Assembly (NCBI GenBank): GCA_038501785.1
Contig: JBAMJR010000050.1
Span: forward strand, 393,501-457,500
Direction of reading: 5' to 3'
DNA: 64,000 nt
DNA from: Myoxocephalus aenaeus
Taxonomy: Eukaryota; Chordata; Actinopteri; Perciformes; Cottidae
Under the pieces are notes generated by a model that was not told the origin of the DNA, did no database searches, and was given only the letters and a program-made list of their open reading frames with translations. The position numbers and the translations under genes were made by a program. Shown here in pieces: positions 31,719 to 45,440 of the stretch (within the stretch, counting starts at the first letter, position 1; each line of letters starts with the position of its first letter).

Positions 31719-32507
31719 CGAGGCCGACTCTCTCTTGGTACACTAGTGAGTTAGATTTCATTAATACAACCTTTAAAACTTCTGTGTGCTCAAGCGGATA
31801 CACAGACAGTAACGACACTCCCCCTTTGCATTTCATTTTGTTTGCATCTGTTGCGACGGGAATCATCATTAGAAGACAGGAACACAATCTGTGACGTTTC
31901 CATCAATCCGTTCCTCATGACGTAATATCATTATTTCCTGTTAGTGCTTCGGGCTCAAAGGCACCCAGTTGCAGCCTATGCAGTACAATATATATAATAC
32001 ATGGTATAGTTTCATAGTTAATAGTGGAAATAGAATCGATAGATAAAATGTTTGCCATGGTCAAACACAGATTCCCTCATGTGCTCTGTCTATTTGTCCC
32101 ACAAAATATTAGCAATCATCTTTTTCTTCAGAGGCCATTAGAATAAAAAAGTTCGATAGTTGATTTTCTACAATTGTGTTCCTCCAGTTGGTAGTCCTTG
32201 TATGTTAAATGCTGTATGATGGTAGAGGATGACGGTTAAACAGGTTCTTCAGGAATAGATTCAAGAAACCTTGATGCAATATGCGTTTTTGTTTAACAAT
32301 ATGCTTTTTAAAACACCTCACAGGCAACAACTTCTTTCTTAAAACACTGACTGACAGAGGACAGTCACTCGGTTATCCCCACAAGAACATGAAATCCTCC
32401 ACGACTGTACGAAAACAGAAACGTTGTAAAAAAAAGAAGAATAATGTGAGGAAGAGACCGGCAGACCGGAAGAGACCGGCAGCAACTTCATTGTAAGACA
32501 AATTATT
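31719..32507. other. Anonymous sequence
   Basis: No gene or family recognised. A short duplication of GAAGAGACCGGCAG occurs at about 32451-32482, just before the SINE. Confidence 0.5.
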
Positions 32508-32808
32508 TGCATCCCCATTCCCATTATCCAAACCAGGTGGCGGGGATGCTGGAGCCGATCCCAGCTGACATCGGGTTCAGTCTGGACAGGTCGCCAGTCC
32601 ATCTCAGGGCACATATAGAGACAGACAACACGCCCACGCTCACATTCACACCGAGGGGCAATTTAGAGTCTCCAATTAACCTGACCTCTTTGGACTGTGG
32701 GAGGAAGTCGGAGAACCCGGACAGAACCCACACTGCCACGGGGCATGAGGTGACCTGGCCCCTCTGGCTAGGAGGTGACAGTGAGCCACGACACCACCGA
32801 GCAGCCCG
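32508..32808 (-). mobile_element. V-domain tRNA-derived SINE, minus strand
   Basis: Reading the minus strand, the element starts GGGCTGCTCGGTGGTGTCGT (tRNA-like head). It passes through TCCCACAGTCC and TTAATTGGAGACTCTAAATT, then CGACCTGTCC and CAGCTGGGATCGGCTCCAG. These are the same blocks in the same order as at 5511-5799. The central block is partly deleted and the B box is degenerate. No target duplication is evident. A 151-codon plus-strand frame across it (32507-32962) is not a gene. Confidence 0.8.
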
Positions 32809-33104
32809 GCGTTCACTAATTCATCTGTTCATGTGGAAACTACCTTCATGTGTGGTTTGTCCGGTCTTTCTACGTTTCAGCTATTTCCTCAAGGTTTGTC
32901 TCAAGATACATCACAACATGGTGGAGTCAGTCATAATGCCAAAATGTGACATTTTTGATTGACCTTTTTTAGCCCATTATATTTCTATTTTGGAGTAGAC
33001 CGATTTTCATCGCTTTCTAAACAGGTGCGCTGATCAAAATCTCTACAGAAGCAGGCGGGCGAGGGATTGAAAAACCATGTAAACACACAGATAATAGATA
33101 AACA

Positions 33105-33105
<1 letters not shown>

Positions 33106-33196
<91 letters not shown>
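33106..33196 (+). repeat. (AC)n microsatellite
   Basis: About 45 pure AC units. Confidence 0.97.
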
Positions 33197-33199
<3 letters not shown>

Positions 33200-34850
33200 C
33201 GATACCAACAAACATGTTAATGCGGCAGCTTAACCTCTCTTTTGTCAGCGTGTCTTGTAGTCGCGCCGCTGCTGAGACAGGAAGCTTTTTGTCTTGTGTA
33301 AAATAAAATAAACCCGGCATTTGATCTCTTTCCAAGTTTTGTAGACATATTGTATTCACACCTGCAATCTCAGCTCAATACGGCATTTGTCGACGGCTTA
33401 CTGCCTCCCTTTTCATGGGAATTACAATGAGACAAGGAAAACACAGGCAAGGAAAAAAAAAAAAAATCTCCAAAGCTTGTTGATTTTGCAAACTGCAGGA
33501 GATTTTAGAGCTTTAAATTTTGTTATCTCGACTTGTTTATACAAACTGATTCAGTTGAGTGTTTAACTGCCCCCCCCCCCCTCACCCCCCCCACACACAC
33601 ACAAATAAATGATCTCTCTTTGTGCAACATTTGATTTTCGAGCCTGTTCGATTTTTCCACCTCCCCTCCGTCCTCTTCTTCTTCTTCCTCCTTATCCTCT
33701 CCTCTCCTCTGGGGTATCTGAACAGATAAACAAGCTTTGTGGCCCTTCGTTCACGTCTGGGCAAATAAAATCAATTCTGCTGCTAGATCAGTGTGTGGCT
33801 TCCTGCCCTCCAGAGACCACTGTCTAATCCTTAATGTGAGCCATGGCAATGGCCTTCTCGGTTAATCCTGGATACTTATGGGAAAAAAAAAGATGTAAAA
33901 ATCTGTTAATCTATCACTAACGTATTTTTTTTTTGTGTAAAAAATGTGATAGAAAACAAAAAAAGATGAAATGTTGTTTTTAACGTTCATGTTCATGAGT
34001 CCAGGATGTGGTCTGCCAAGTGTTATGAATGTTCGACCTCACGACCTCTTAATCCGAACACAGTGACCATCTCAAAAGAGAAGAAAAATATCTGTTGTCT
34101 GCCTCCAGCACGAGTCCCAGGTCAACCAGATGGAGGCCAGTTTAAGCCAAGATGTCGGACCAAATCTCTGTTCTCAGCGCTACCAATTGTGGTGATGTGG
34201 TGATTTGCATTGTTCAATCAGATCTAAGGGAGGTAATTCCCTATTTTTTTCCCCGTCATTGCTGGGGCCGCTGGGGAAGCTGGGACAGAGCTAGAATGAC
34301 AGAGCGAACATCGGGCAAAGATTACATCAACCAGGGGGAATGAGAGAGAGAAAAGTGGTTGAAGGAAGCAGGTGTGTGTATTGATTGTGTTGGGCAAGAA
34401 GCACGATTGTGAGTACCGACCGAGGAGGAGGAGGAGAAGTGAAGGGCATCTCCTCCACCATAAGGCCCAATTTGTCTCCCATTCACCTGGAACTATGATA
34501 CCATCTTTCTCACTGCTGATTAAAGACAAACGATCCACAGTAGTTCCACCACCGATCAACTGCAAACAAAACCAACTTATTGTTTGATCCCTTCCATGGT
34601 TTTAATAATTTGATACTATATTAGTTATTTGTTTGTTTAATAATGGAAGTTCTGCTGGGCATAGTTATTTTGACTGACTGCATGATGCCTGCCTTAAATT
34701 AAAATCAGTGACCATATGTAACGACACTTGGAAATGAGTTATTGGGCCCCTTGTACCTTCCTGTGTGGGTTGAGTCCCACTGGGTCTCATATAACAGCTG
34801 TAGGAAGCTCCTGTGTGCTGCTCTCAGAGGAGAGGAAGTTAAAAGGCGCA
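33197..34850. other. Anonymous sequence
   Basis: A C-rich run at 33571-33595, a CTT/CTC-rich patch at 33660-33710 and A-rich runs near 33890 and 33955 are visible. No gene or transposon is supported. Short frames at 34006-34587 carry no recognised domain. Confidence 0.45.
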
Positions 34851-34854
34851 AGAT

Positions 34855-35012
34855 TCGAGATCGGAAGCTTTTCAATTGCCTCTCAGCGGCTCTCAATATG
34901 TCGACAGCGAGCCGCCGGCTAATAGCTAACGGTGCTCACAGTGCTAACCGCGTAACGACGCAGATATTGATGTCCAGATTGTTAACTACAGCTCTTGTTA
35001 TTCAACCGGTAA
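34855..35012 (+). other. Candidate 5' exon-like segment with splice donor
   Basis: An ATG at 34896 opens a frame that stays open to CAACCGGTAAGTCA (donor-like GTAAGT at 35010). The region is moderately CpG-rich, unlike its neighbours. The encoded start, MSTASRRLIANGAHSANRV, is basic and hydroxylated and could suit a targeting peptide or the first exon of a transposon gene. No downstream exon was recognised. This is a weak candidate and chance is a serious alternative. Confidence 0.2.
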
Positions 35013-35681
35013 GTCATCCTTGAAAAAGAAAAAATCTCACCTTCAGGGGCAATTTCATGAGCAATAACATAAACAGGTAAAGAAACAGATTAATAAAGAA
35101 TAAAATGGCATACAAATACCATAAGGAACTATTCGTAATTAGCTTGCACTCTGGAACTGAATCCATGCATTTATGAAACCACTGATTTAATGTATAAATT
35201 ATCTTTATTGATTATTTATAGGAGCTCTGGCAACCATATGAAACAACTGGGGGTTAAATGAAGCATTCATTTTTGATGACCCTCTTAATAAAGTAATGTC
35301 ATGTAGCTTATCTCTTCAAATCAACGTTAATTGCCAATTGAGTGTTTTCCAAATCAGGGTATTTTTTTTCAGTGAATGGTGTCATTCGTGGTCACATTCC
35401 TGCTGTATTGAGGTTTCACCCCGGACCATCGGTTTATGAACAAATAAACTGTGAGGTCTCGGTTGAGGAAAAAAAACAACAACCTGTATTGGTATTTTAT
35501 TGAGGCTCTAAAAGGCAAGCCCAGATCCACAGACCACAGATGATCCCTCATCACCACATATCTCTCCTCCCTCTGCCATCCCTCTCTCTATCCCTCCACT
35601 CACTTTACTGTTTTTAGTTTAGCTTTAGGCCTCCATGCACAAAATCAATACGATTAGTTGGACAGACCTGTGACCCCGCGT

Positions 35682-35683
<2 letters not shown>
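35013..35683. other. Anonymous AT-rich sequence
   Basis: Nothing recognised up to the (AC)n array. Confidence 0.5.

Positions 35684-35765
<82 letters not shown>
35684..35765 (+). repeat. (AC)n microsatellite
   Basis: About 41 AC units. GCGTGTACACAC occurs at both edges (35678 and 35766), so the array may have grown within a duplicated GTACAC motif. Confidence 0.97.
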
Positions 35766-35767
<2 letters not shown>

Positions 35768-36646
35768 GTGTACACACACACACTCTTAGAAAAAATAGTA
35801 GCTGGAAAACAGAGTGAAGTATGTAGGCTCTGAATGGCGATAAGCAGACTTTGAATTGCTATCTGGCTTCTGGAGAGAGCGAACATGAAAAAGAAAACCA
35901 GTTAATGGCGGTGTTTGCTCCCTCTAACACACACACACACACGCACTGATATACACCATGTTATGTGTACTTAATTATGTGTCCTTCAGGCTGATAAAAG
36001 TGTCTGTGAGGAGCCCAGGAGACGGAGGGCCAGAATCCATCACTGACATTATCGCCTTCTACTTCCTGGAATTGTTTCATTGGAGGTTTCCAGGCCACAC
36101 TGCTGCTAATGCCAATTGGTGCTAAGAGGCGGCAGAAACTAATGCTGATCACACAGAACAACATCACACATGGATGTGGACAGGCCTATATATTTATATA
36201 ACCTATACAACCACAATGCTAGCAGCTCTGGTGGTTCTGTTCTTACGTTGTATGCTATTTAACTCCAGTGTCAAATGTATCACTGAGACAGTTTTTCATT
36301 TAAAATAAATTGCATTTTTGGCAAAAAGATAGTTTTTAAAAAATCCCATTGATAGACCGAACAAAACTTTAACATTTGGTGAGCATTGTGAAAGTGACCT
36401 TTTATTGTTTGACGCGGCTGATTTGAGAAAGGCCACTGAACACTGAAGCTGTGTGTGGTTGTGTGAGTCCAGCTGGAGGGTAAATGTACAAGGAAGAGGT
36501 TGACTTTGGAGCAAAAATATAATTTAGGCTGAGAGAGTGATTTCACAGCAAAGGACAAATTGTGCAGGTCGGCTGAAGATGAAAAAACGGATGAAGTCAA
36601 ATAAAGGTTTCACACACGTCTCTTTCCCCCAGCACTCTAATATTGA

Positions 36647-36648
<2 letters not shown>
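35766..36648. other. Anonymous sequence
   Basis: A short CA tract lies at about 35926-35942. No gene or mobile element is recognised. Confidence 0.5.

Positions 36649-36744
<96 letters not shown>
36649..36744 (+). repeat. (CA)n microsatellite, 48 units
   Basis: Pure CA dinucleotides over 96 bp. Confidence 0.97.
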
Positions 36745-36745
<1 letters not shown>

Positions 36746-36875
36746 TTGAGACGTGGCCAGTAATGTTGTCCATTTGTCTCAGTGGCCAGTCCTGTCAATG
36801 TGTCATCAGAGGGCTATCCCAGCATGCTTCGCTTTAGTCTCTTTGGCTTAATGTGCTTAGACGAGTAGTTGTGTG

Positions 36876-36878
<3 letters not shown>

Positions 36879-36922
<44 letters not shown>
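36879..36922 (+). repeat. (GT)n microsatellite, 22 units
   Basis: Pure GT dinucleotides, 135 bp after the preceding (CA)n and in the opposite sense. Confidence 0.96.
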
Positions 36923-36924
<2 letters not shown>

Positions 36925-37099
36925 CAGGAGAAGACTATGATGAAATACAACACACCAGTCATTGCCTCGGCAGCACTCTTGGCCCCATCATCTTAGGCTT
37001 ATGTGTGTGTGACTGTGTGTGATGGTTATTGCATGAGGACAGCAGGGATGAGGGACTGGCGATGTAATCAGCTGTCAGTGTGATGCGGGACAGGGCTCC

Positions 37100-37103
<4 letters not shown>

Positions 37104-37173
<70 letters not shown>

Positions 37174-37196
37174 TCTCTCTCTCTCTCACTCACTCA
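37104..37196 (+). repeat. (CT)n microsatellite with CA interruptions
   Basis: About 45 CT units interrupted by CTCACT at three places. Confidence 0.95.
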
Positions 37197-41000
<3,804 letters not shown>

Positions 41001-41212
41001 GGATGCTGGGTGTAAAATTGCGAGTTCCTTTGTTTTAGATGGTGTGAAGATCCACACAGGCGTGTCTCAGGCTCACGTGTGCAAACCTGCAGCACATGAC
41101 GGCTTGCTGAATTACATGCATCATCATAACAAACATACACACTGACACCTTGACAGAGGCTCTGGGTCAGATATCTGGTTTGGGAAGGCCGAAGGCTCAT
41201 TAGACAGCCATC

Positions 41213-41219
<7 letters not shown>

Positions 41220-41277
<58 letters not shown>

Positions 41278-41278
41278 G

Positions 41279-41351
<73 letters not shown>
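41220..41351 (+). repeat. (CA)n microsatellite, interrupted by CGCA units
   Basis: A 132-bp array of CA units with a short block of CACGCA units at 41271-41284. It lies only 221 bp after the preceding CA array. Confidence 0.96.
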
Positions 41352-41355
<4 letters not shown>

Positions 41356-41379
41356 ATCATCACTCCACGCCTGTTCTTC

Positions 41380-42140
41380 TTGACTTTCTACTGTCCTCAC
41401 ATGGCTTCCTACTCTCCCATTAAAGGTTTTCCACTGGCTTTCTACTCTTCTCAATAGGCCTTTAATGTCACATCTGGCTTTTCTACATCTAGTTGTGTCT
41501 TCTTTTGCCTCACAAAGCTTTATACTGTCTCATTGTAGCTTTCCATTGTGTTCATAAACGTCTGCTGTCCTCACAAAAGTTTTTGAAGACAATCATGGAT
41601 TTCTACTGCCCCAAAAAGGCTTGGTGTTGGATGCTGGCATGTTAACTGTCCAATTACGGCTTCCGACTGCCTCATCATTGCCATCCACTGTCCTCGCTGG
41701 CCTCTTGGGTTTCTACTGTCCCAACAAGCCTCCCATTATTACACTGCTTTTTACTGTCCCGTTGTGGTCTTCCTATGTCCTCACAAGACTTTAGTCAGAC
41801 CATGAGTGTCTAATTGTCATCGTGGTGTTCTACTGTCCTCATAAGGTTTTAGTCAGATTATGGGTTTCTATTATCCATCGTGGTCTTCTACTGTCCTCAT
41901 AAGGCTTTCTACTGTCTTCATAGGGGTTTCTACTGCGCTTTATGTGCTCACAAGCTTTTTGCATTTTTATGTCCCTTTGTGATTTTCATCAGTCCTGGTG
42001 TGATTTCCTCCTGTCTTCTCAAGGCTCTCTATACTCCAATGGGTTGTTCTGCCGTCACAAAAAGGTATTCTACTGTCCAATCCTGGATGTCTACTGTCTG
42101 CACAAGGCTTTCTACAGCTCTCTACTGTCTTTTAGAGGCC
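41380..42140 (+). repeat. Degenerate tandem array, TTCTACTGTCCTCA-type units
   Basis: At least ten diverged copies of a unit near TTTCTACTGTCCTCATAAGG occur at multiples of roughly 20-30 bp, for example at 41384, 41711, 41828, 41886, 41907 and 42067. The strand is pyrimidine-biased. A matching array in the opposite orientation lies at 44985-45440. Short frames across it repeat Phe-Tyr-Cys motifs and are repeat-derived. Confidence 0.75.
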
Positions 42141-42593
42141 TGTTTCTGATATTCAGTGCCAATAGGAATCTTTTTTAATGTCATATCTGTATTTATCAAT
42201 GTTTCTGAATATATTGATACTGATGCTCCCCTTCAAAGACACTTGGAAAAACAATTATTAGTAAACACACTTTGTACAATGTAAGAACAGTATCGAGAAC
42301 AACACACAGCCCTGAGATTCCTTCATCCTGGGGATGGCTTTGTTTCATAAATAAGGAAGCGCTGAAGTGCCAGCTGTGGCAAACAAACATGAAACAATAA
42401 CGGAACAATGCACAGAGGAGCAGGGAGGGTAAAGTACAACTGTCGGCAGATGAAAAGGAAGTTTGGAGGGTGAGATGAAGGGAGACACAGAGGGACAGAC
42501 ACAAGGAGAGCCACCACTGTCATAACTGACACAGATGTTAACAAGTCCCACTGCATAATTCAACATATGGGCCTCCTGCACCTCTGTATACAC
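42141..42593. other. Anonymous sequence
   Basis: Nothing recognised. The last 8 bp (GTATACAC, 42586-42593) are the left target duplication of the next element. Confidence 0.5.
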
Positions 42594-43076
42594 TAGTGCT
42601 GTCAAACGATTAAAATATTTAATCGCGATTAATCGCATTTCCGTCATAGTTAACTCGCGATTAATCGCAATTAATCGTTTTTTTTTTTTTTTTGGCATTT
42701 TAATGCTCTTATCAACATGAAAAAGTGGATTGGCTTGCTTTATTTTATTGAAAAACAACTGCCAAACAGGGCGGTACAAAATAAAATTACTGCACATTTT
42801 CAGGTAAACAAGGGTTTACAAAATAAAATTATAGAGTGCACCAGGCATGAAAACGGGTCAGGGGTGAAAAAGGTGAGAAGGATATTACCCCTCTAGGGGG
42901 GTCCGGGGGCATTACATATTTTAAAGCATCAATCTGATGCATTTTGAGATGCTTTTTTTGCCAACCTGGGGAGAGCTGGAGAAACTTAACTTCAGCCATG
43001 AGTCAAAAATTATTATGGCCTCCTTACTAAGTATTATGCAAGCCATTTCATGCCAGCCTGTCACCGGGTCTAACAT

Positions 43077-43283
43077 TTACAGTATATGAGGCACAATGTG
43101 GTAAGGGAGAGCATGGCTGCCTTTGTTAGCATCATTTATATCTTTGATGCAGAGAAAGCATCTGGCGAATCCCTGCCTGTTGATTTTGGAGAATACATCT
43201 CCTAGATGAAAGGACACCTCTTGCCCTTTTATTGAGACCTTGCCTTCCAGTTTTAGCCACGACCAGTTCCAGCTGCATTTCAA
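43077..43283 (-). pseudogene. BED/TTF-like zinc-finger fragment of a hAT-type gene
   Basis: In this 68-codon minus-strand frame, residues 22-60 include LGDVFSKI, then FARCFLCIKDIN with a C-x2-C pair, then ANKGSHALPYHIVPH with spaced histidines. This order resembles the BED-like zinc fingers found at the N-terminus of many hAT transposases (C-x2-C, NKG, AL, H, H). No downstream transposase follows before the minus-strand poly(A) signal. It is a remnant of the element's gene, and the family call rests on the motif alone. Confidence 0.45.
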
Positions 43284-43658
43284 TCCAGCTGTTTAACAAT
43301 GGCTGCATCCTTCTCCCCTAACACACTCATTCTGCAAAAATAATGTTTGTATTAGTGTTAACTTCTAGTTTAGCCTTATTCAGACCTGCCAACCTTGATA
43401 TATAACCTATATATTGATAAGTCATTAAATACTCGTCATGCATTATATTGCATTGCATATAATGTGTGCTGGTCAATTAGTTTAAAATTAATTTTAGACT
43501 AATTTTTACCAGCGTACTTTGACGTCAAAATGCGTATCCGCTACGCAAATTGCGTACAGGTTGGCAGGTCTGCTTATTGATAGAACGGTGGACCACTTTA
43601 CCTTCTGCCTTGTCAGTCCCCTCACCTCAAAATCTACCTCCTCAAAAACGGTAGCGTC

Positions 43659-43826
43659 AGCTAATAATTTTCCACCGGAGCTTTAGCTACCTGGCTAACA
43701 TTGCGTTCTCTCCTGCTGTGTTCAATGACTCAATTCATCAAGCTGTAGCTAACGTTAGCTAATAATTTTCCACCGGAGCTTTAGCTAGCTGGCTAACGTT
43801 GCGTTCTCTCCTGCTGTGTTCAATGT
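43659..43826 (+). repeat. Direct duplication of about 70 bp, 98 bp apart, inside the hAT element
   Basis: AGCTAATAATTTTCCACCGG at 43659 recurs at 43757. Both are followed by AGCTTTAGCTA and TGCGTTCTCTCCTGCTGTGT. The copies differ at only a few positions. Confidence 0.9.
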
Positions 43827-44146
43827 GTTCACTCGCGCTCCCTTCTGGCACGCGCACCTGTTCGCAGTTCACTGAATATCATTCATTTTGCCGTATCGCG
43901 CTCACCGTTCATTAATTTCAAACCGTAACGTTAGCCTAGCTTCCAAGCCCAAACGGCGTGCCTATTGTTTTGCTTCCGGTTGAGCTACATCCGGCGTGGT
44001 GCTCGCGAAAAAAAAATAATTAAAAATTAAAATGCGTTAACGCCGTTAATAAAATTGACGGCGTTAAAATTGGTTTGCGTTAACGCCGTTAATAACGCGC
44101 TAATAACGCGCTAATAACGCGCTAATATGACAGCACTAGTATACAC

Positions 44147-44984
44147 ACACGCACACGCACACATACCACTTCGAAAGAATGCACATACACAGACTATGTA
44201 TTCCCTCCTCACTGTCTTTGTTTGGAGGATTGAGCTTTACGCGCTGAAAGCCGTGATTCGCTCTGATCAGACGACAGCAGTGTAGATGGAGAGATGGAAA
44301 CCAAGGATGCGAGTTTCAGGAGGGAAGAGTGCACCCTTTAAATTAGGTCGCTACTATTTTCTTTGCTTCTCTCTAATGTGCGTGTCTGACGCTGCAGTAC
44401 AGTGGCGCCGATTTCCCCAAGGGCTGGCTCGATGTGCCACTTTTATTGTTATGGCCTATTAAAGCCTTATGATAGAGGGGATGAGCTCGAGCTGGCATCT
44501 GCTTACCACACAGACAAATACATGGATCCTCATGCCCCAGGTGCATATTGGGGCTAAGTTAACCAAGCAGGCCATTTGGTGTGGAACAAATAACATTCTC
44601 TGAAAAGGTCAGAGCAATTTAAGTCTGTTTTATTGTTTCCTGTGATGGCCCACAGCTGTGGCAGGCAAGGTTTATGCAACTTTTATGTGCTGCAAAGGTG
44701 AACTAGTGGTGCAGTGTAGGCAGTGTGTTACACAGGTACACATATTCAGGAGGACCAGATAAAGGCTAATTAAACTGGCCGTCTGCTAAGGTAATTTGAC
44801 TGTTGCTCTCATGACAGATAGATAATAGATGTATAGATAGATGATAGAATGTAATGGTCTTTTCGCTAGCATGTTGGACATGCCTGTTGGATGGCTCCAT
44901 TATGTGTGCAACAATGGTTTGTATATGTATGTTTACAAAAGTACAACACATTTTTCTAATACAAGAAACAATGGCAAGCTTGAT
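44147..44984. other. Anonymous sequence
   Basis: No gene or repeat recognised. Short GATA-type repeats are visible near 44816-44848. Confidence 0.5.
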
Positions 44985-45440
44985 GAGTACAGTAGAAGGC
45001 TGCAATGGACAGCGGAAGGCAATATGGGACACTAGAAAACCACGATGAGGCTGGTTAAAGATTTTTGATAATGGCAGAAAATCTCAATTGGAAAATGAAA
45101 AGCATTGCACTGTGACAGTACAAAGACACAAAGGGACTCTAGTAAACCAAGATGTGACAGTGGAAACTTACATGAGCACAGTAAAGAGTCACATGGGCAC
45201 AGCAGAAAGCCTTACAAGGACAGGTGAAAGCCAGGGCTGTAGTTAACCTTGTCAGGACAGATGACAACCACAATCGACAGTACAAAGTGATGACGGCGGA
45301 GTCCAAAAGTCTTGCGAGACATGTGAAATCCATGAGTTGGCTGTAGAAAGCTCCTTGAGAACAGTAGAAGGACAGAAAGACACAACGTGACATGGTGTAA
45401 ACAGCCCGGTAAGCACCGTAGATAGCCTCGGAAGGACGGA
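44985..45440 (-). repeat. Degenerate tandem array, inverted relative of 41380-42140
   Basis: Words such as GTACAGTAGAAGG, GACAGTGGAAAC, CACAGCAGAAAGCCTTACAA and AACAGTAGAAGGACAG recur at about 20-bp multiples. Their complements are the TTCTACTGTCC-type units of the array at 41380-42140. Confidence 0.7.

Larger units (their letters stand above)
42594..44138 (-). mobile_element. Complete non-autonomous hAT element, 1545 bp, perfect 8-bp TSD
   Basis: Ends TAGTGCTGTCA and TGACAGCACTA form a perfect 11-bp inverted repeat. They are flanked by GTATACAC at 42586-42593 and 44139-44146. Both subterminal regions are rich in short palindromes: ATTAATCGCGATTAATCG-type words on the left, GCGTTAACGCC and repeated CGCGCTAATAA on the right. 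The inferred gene direction is minus. ETS-like CTTCCGG sites and CpG-rich sequence lie near the right end, a zinc-finger-like fragment at 43077-43283, and an AATAAA signal on the minus strand near 42742. The catalytic domain is missing. A truncated relative lies at 1975-2091. Confidence 0.93.

Noticed and set aside
32507..32962. 151-codon plus-strand frame
   Set aside because: Most of it is antisense to a V-SINE.
42345..42797. 150-codon minus-strand frame
   Set aside because: It straddles the left boundary and target duplication of the hAT element, so it joins unrelated sequences.
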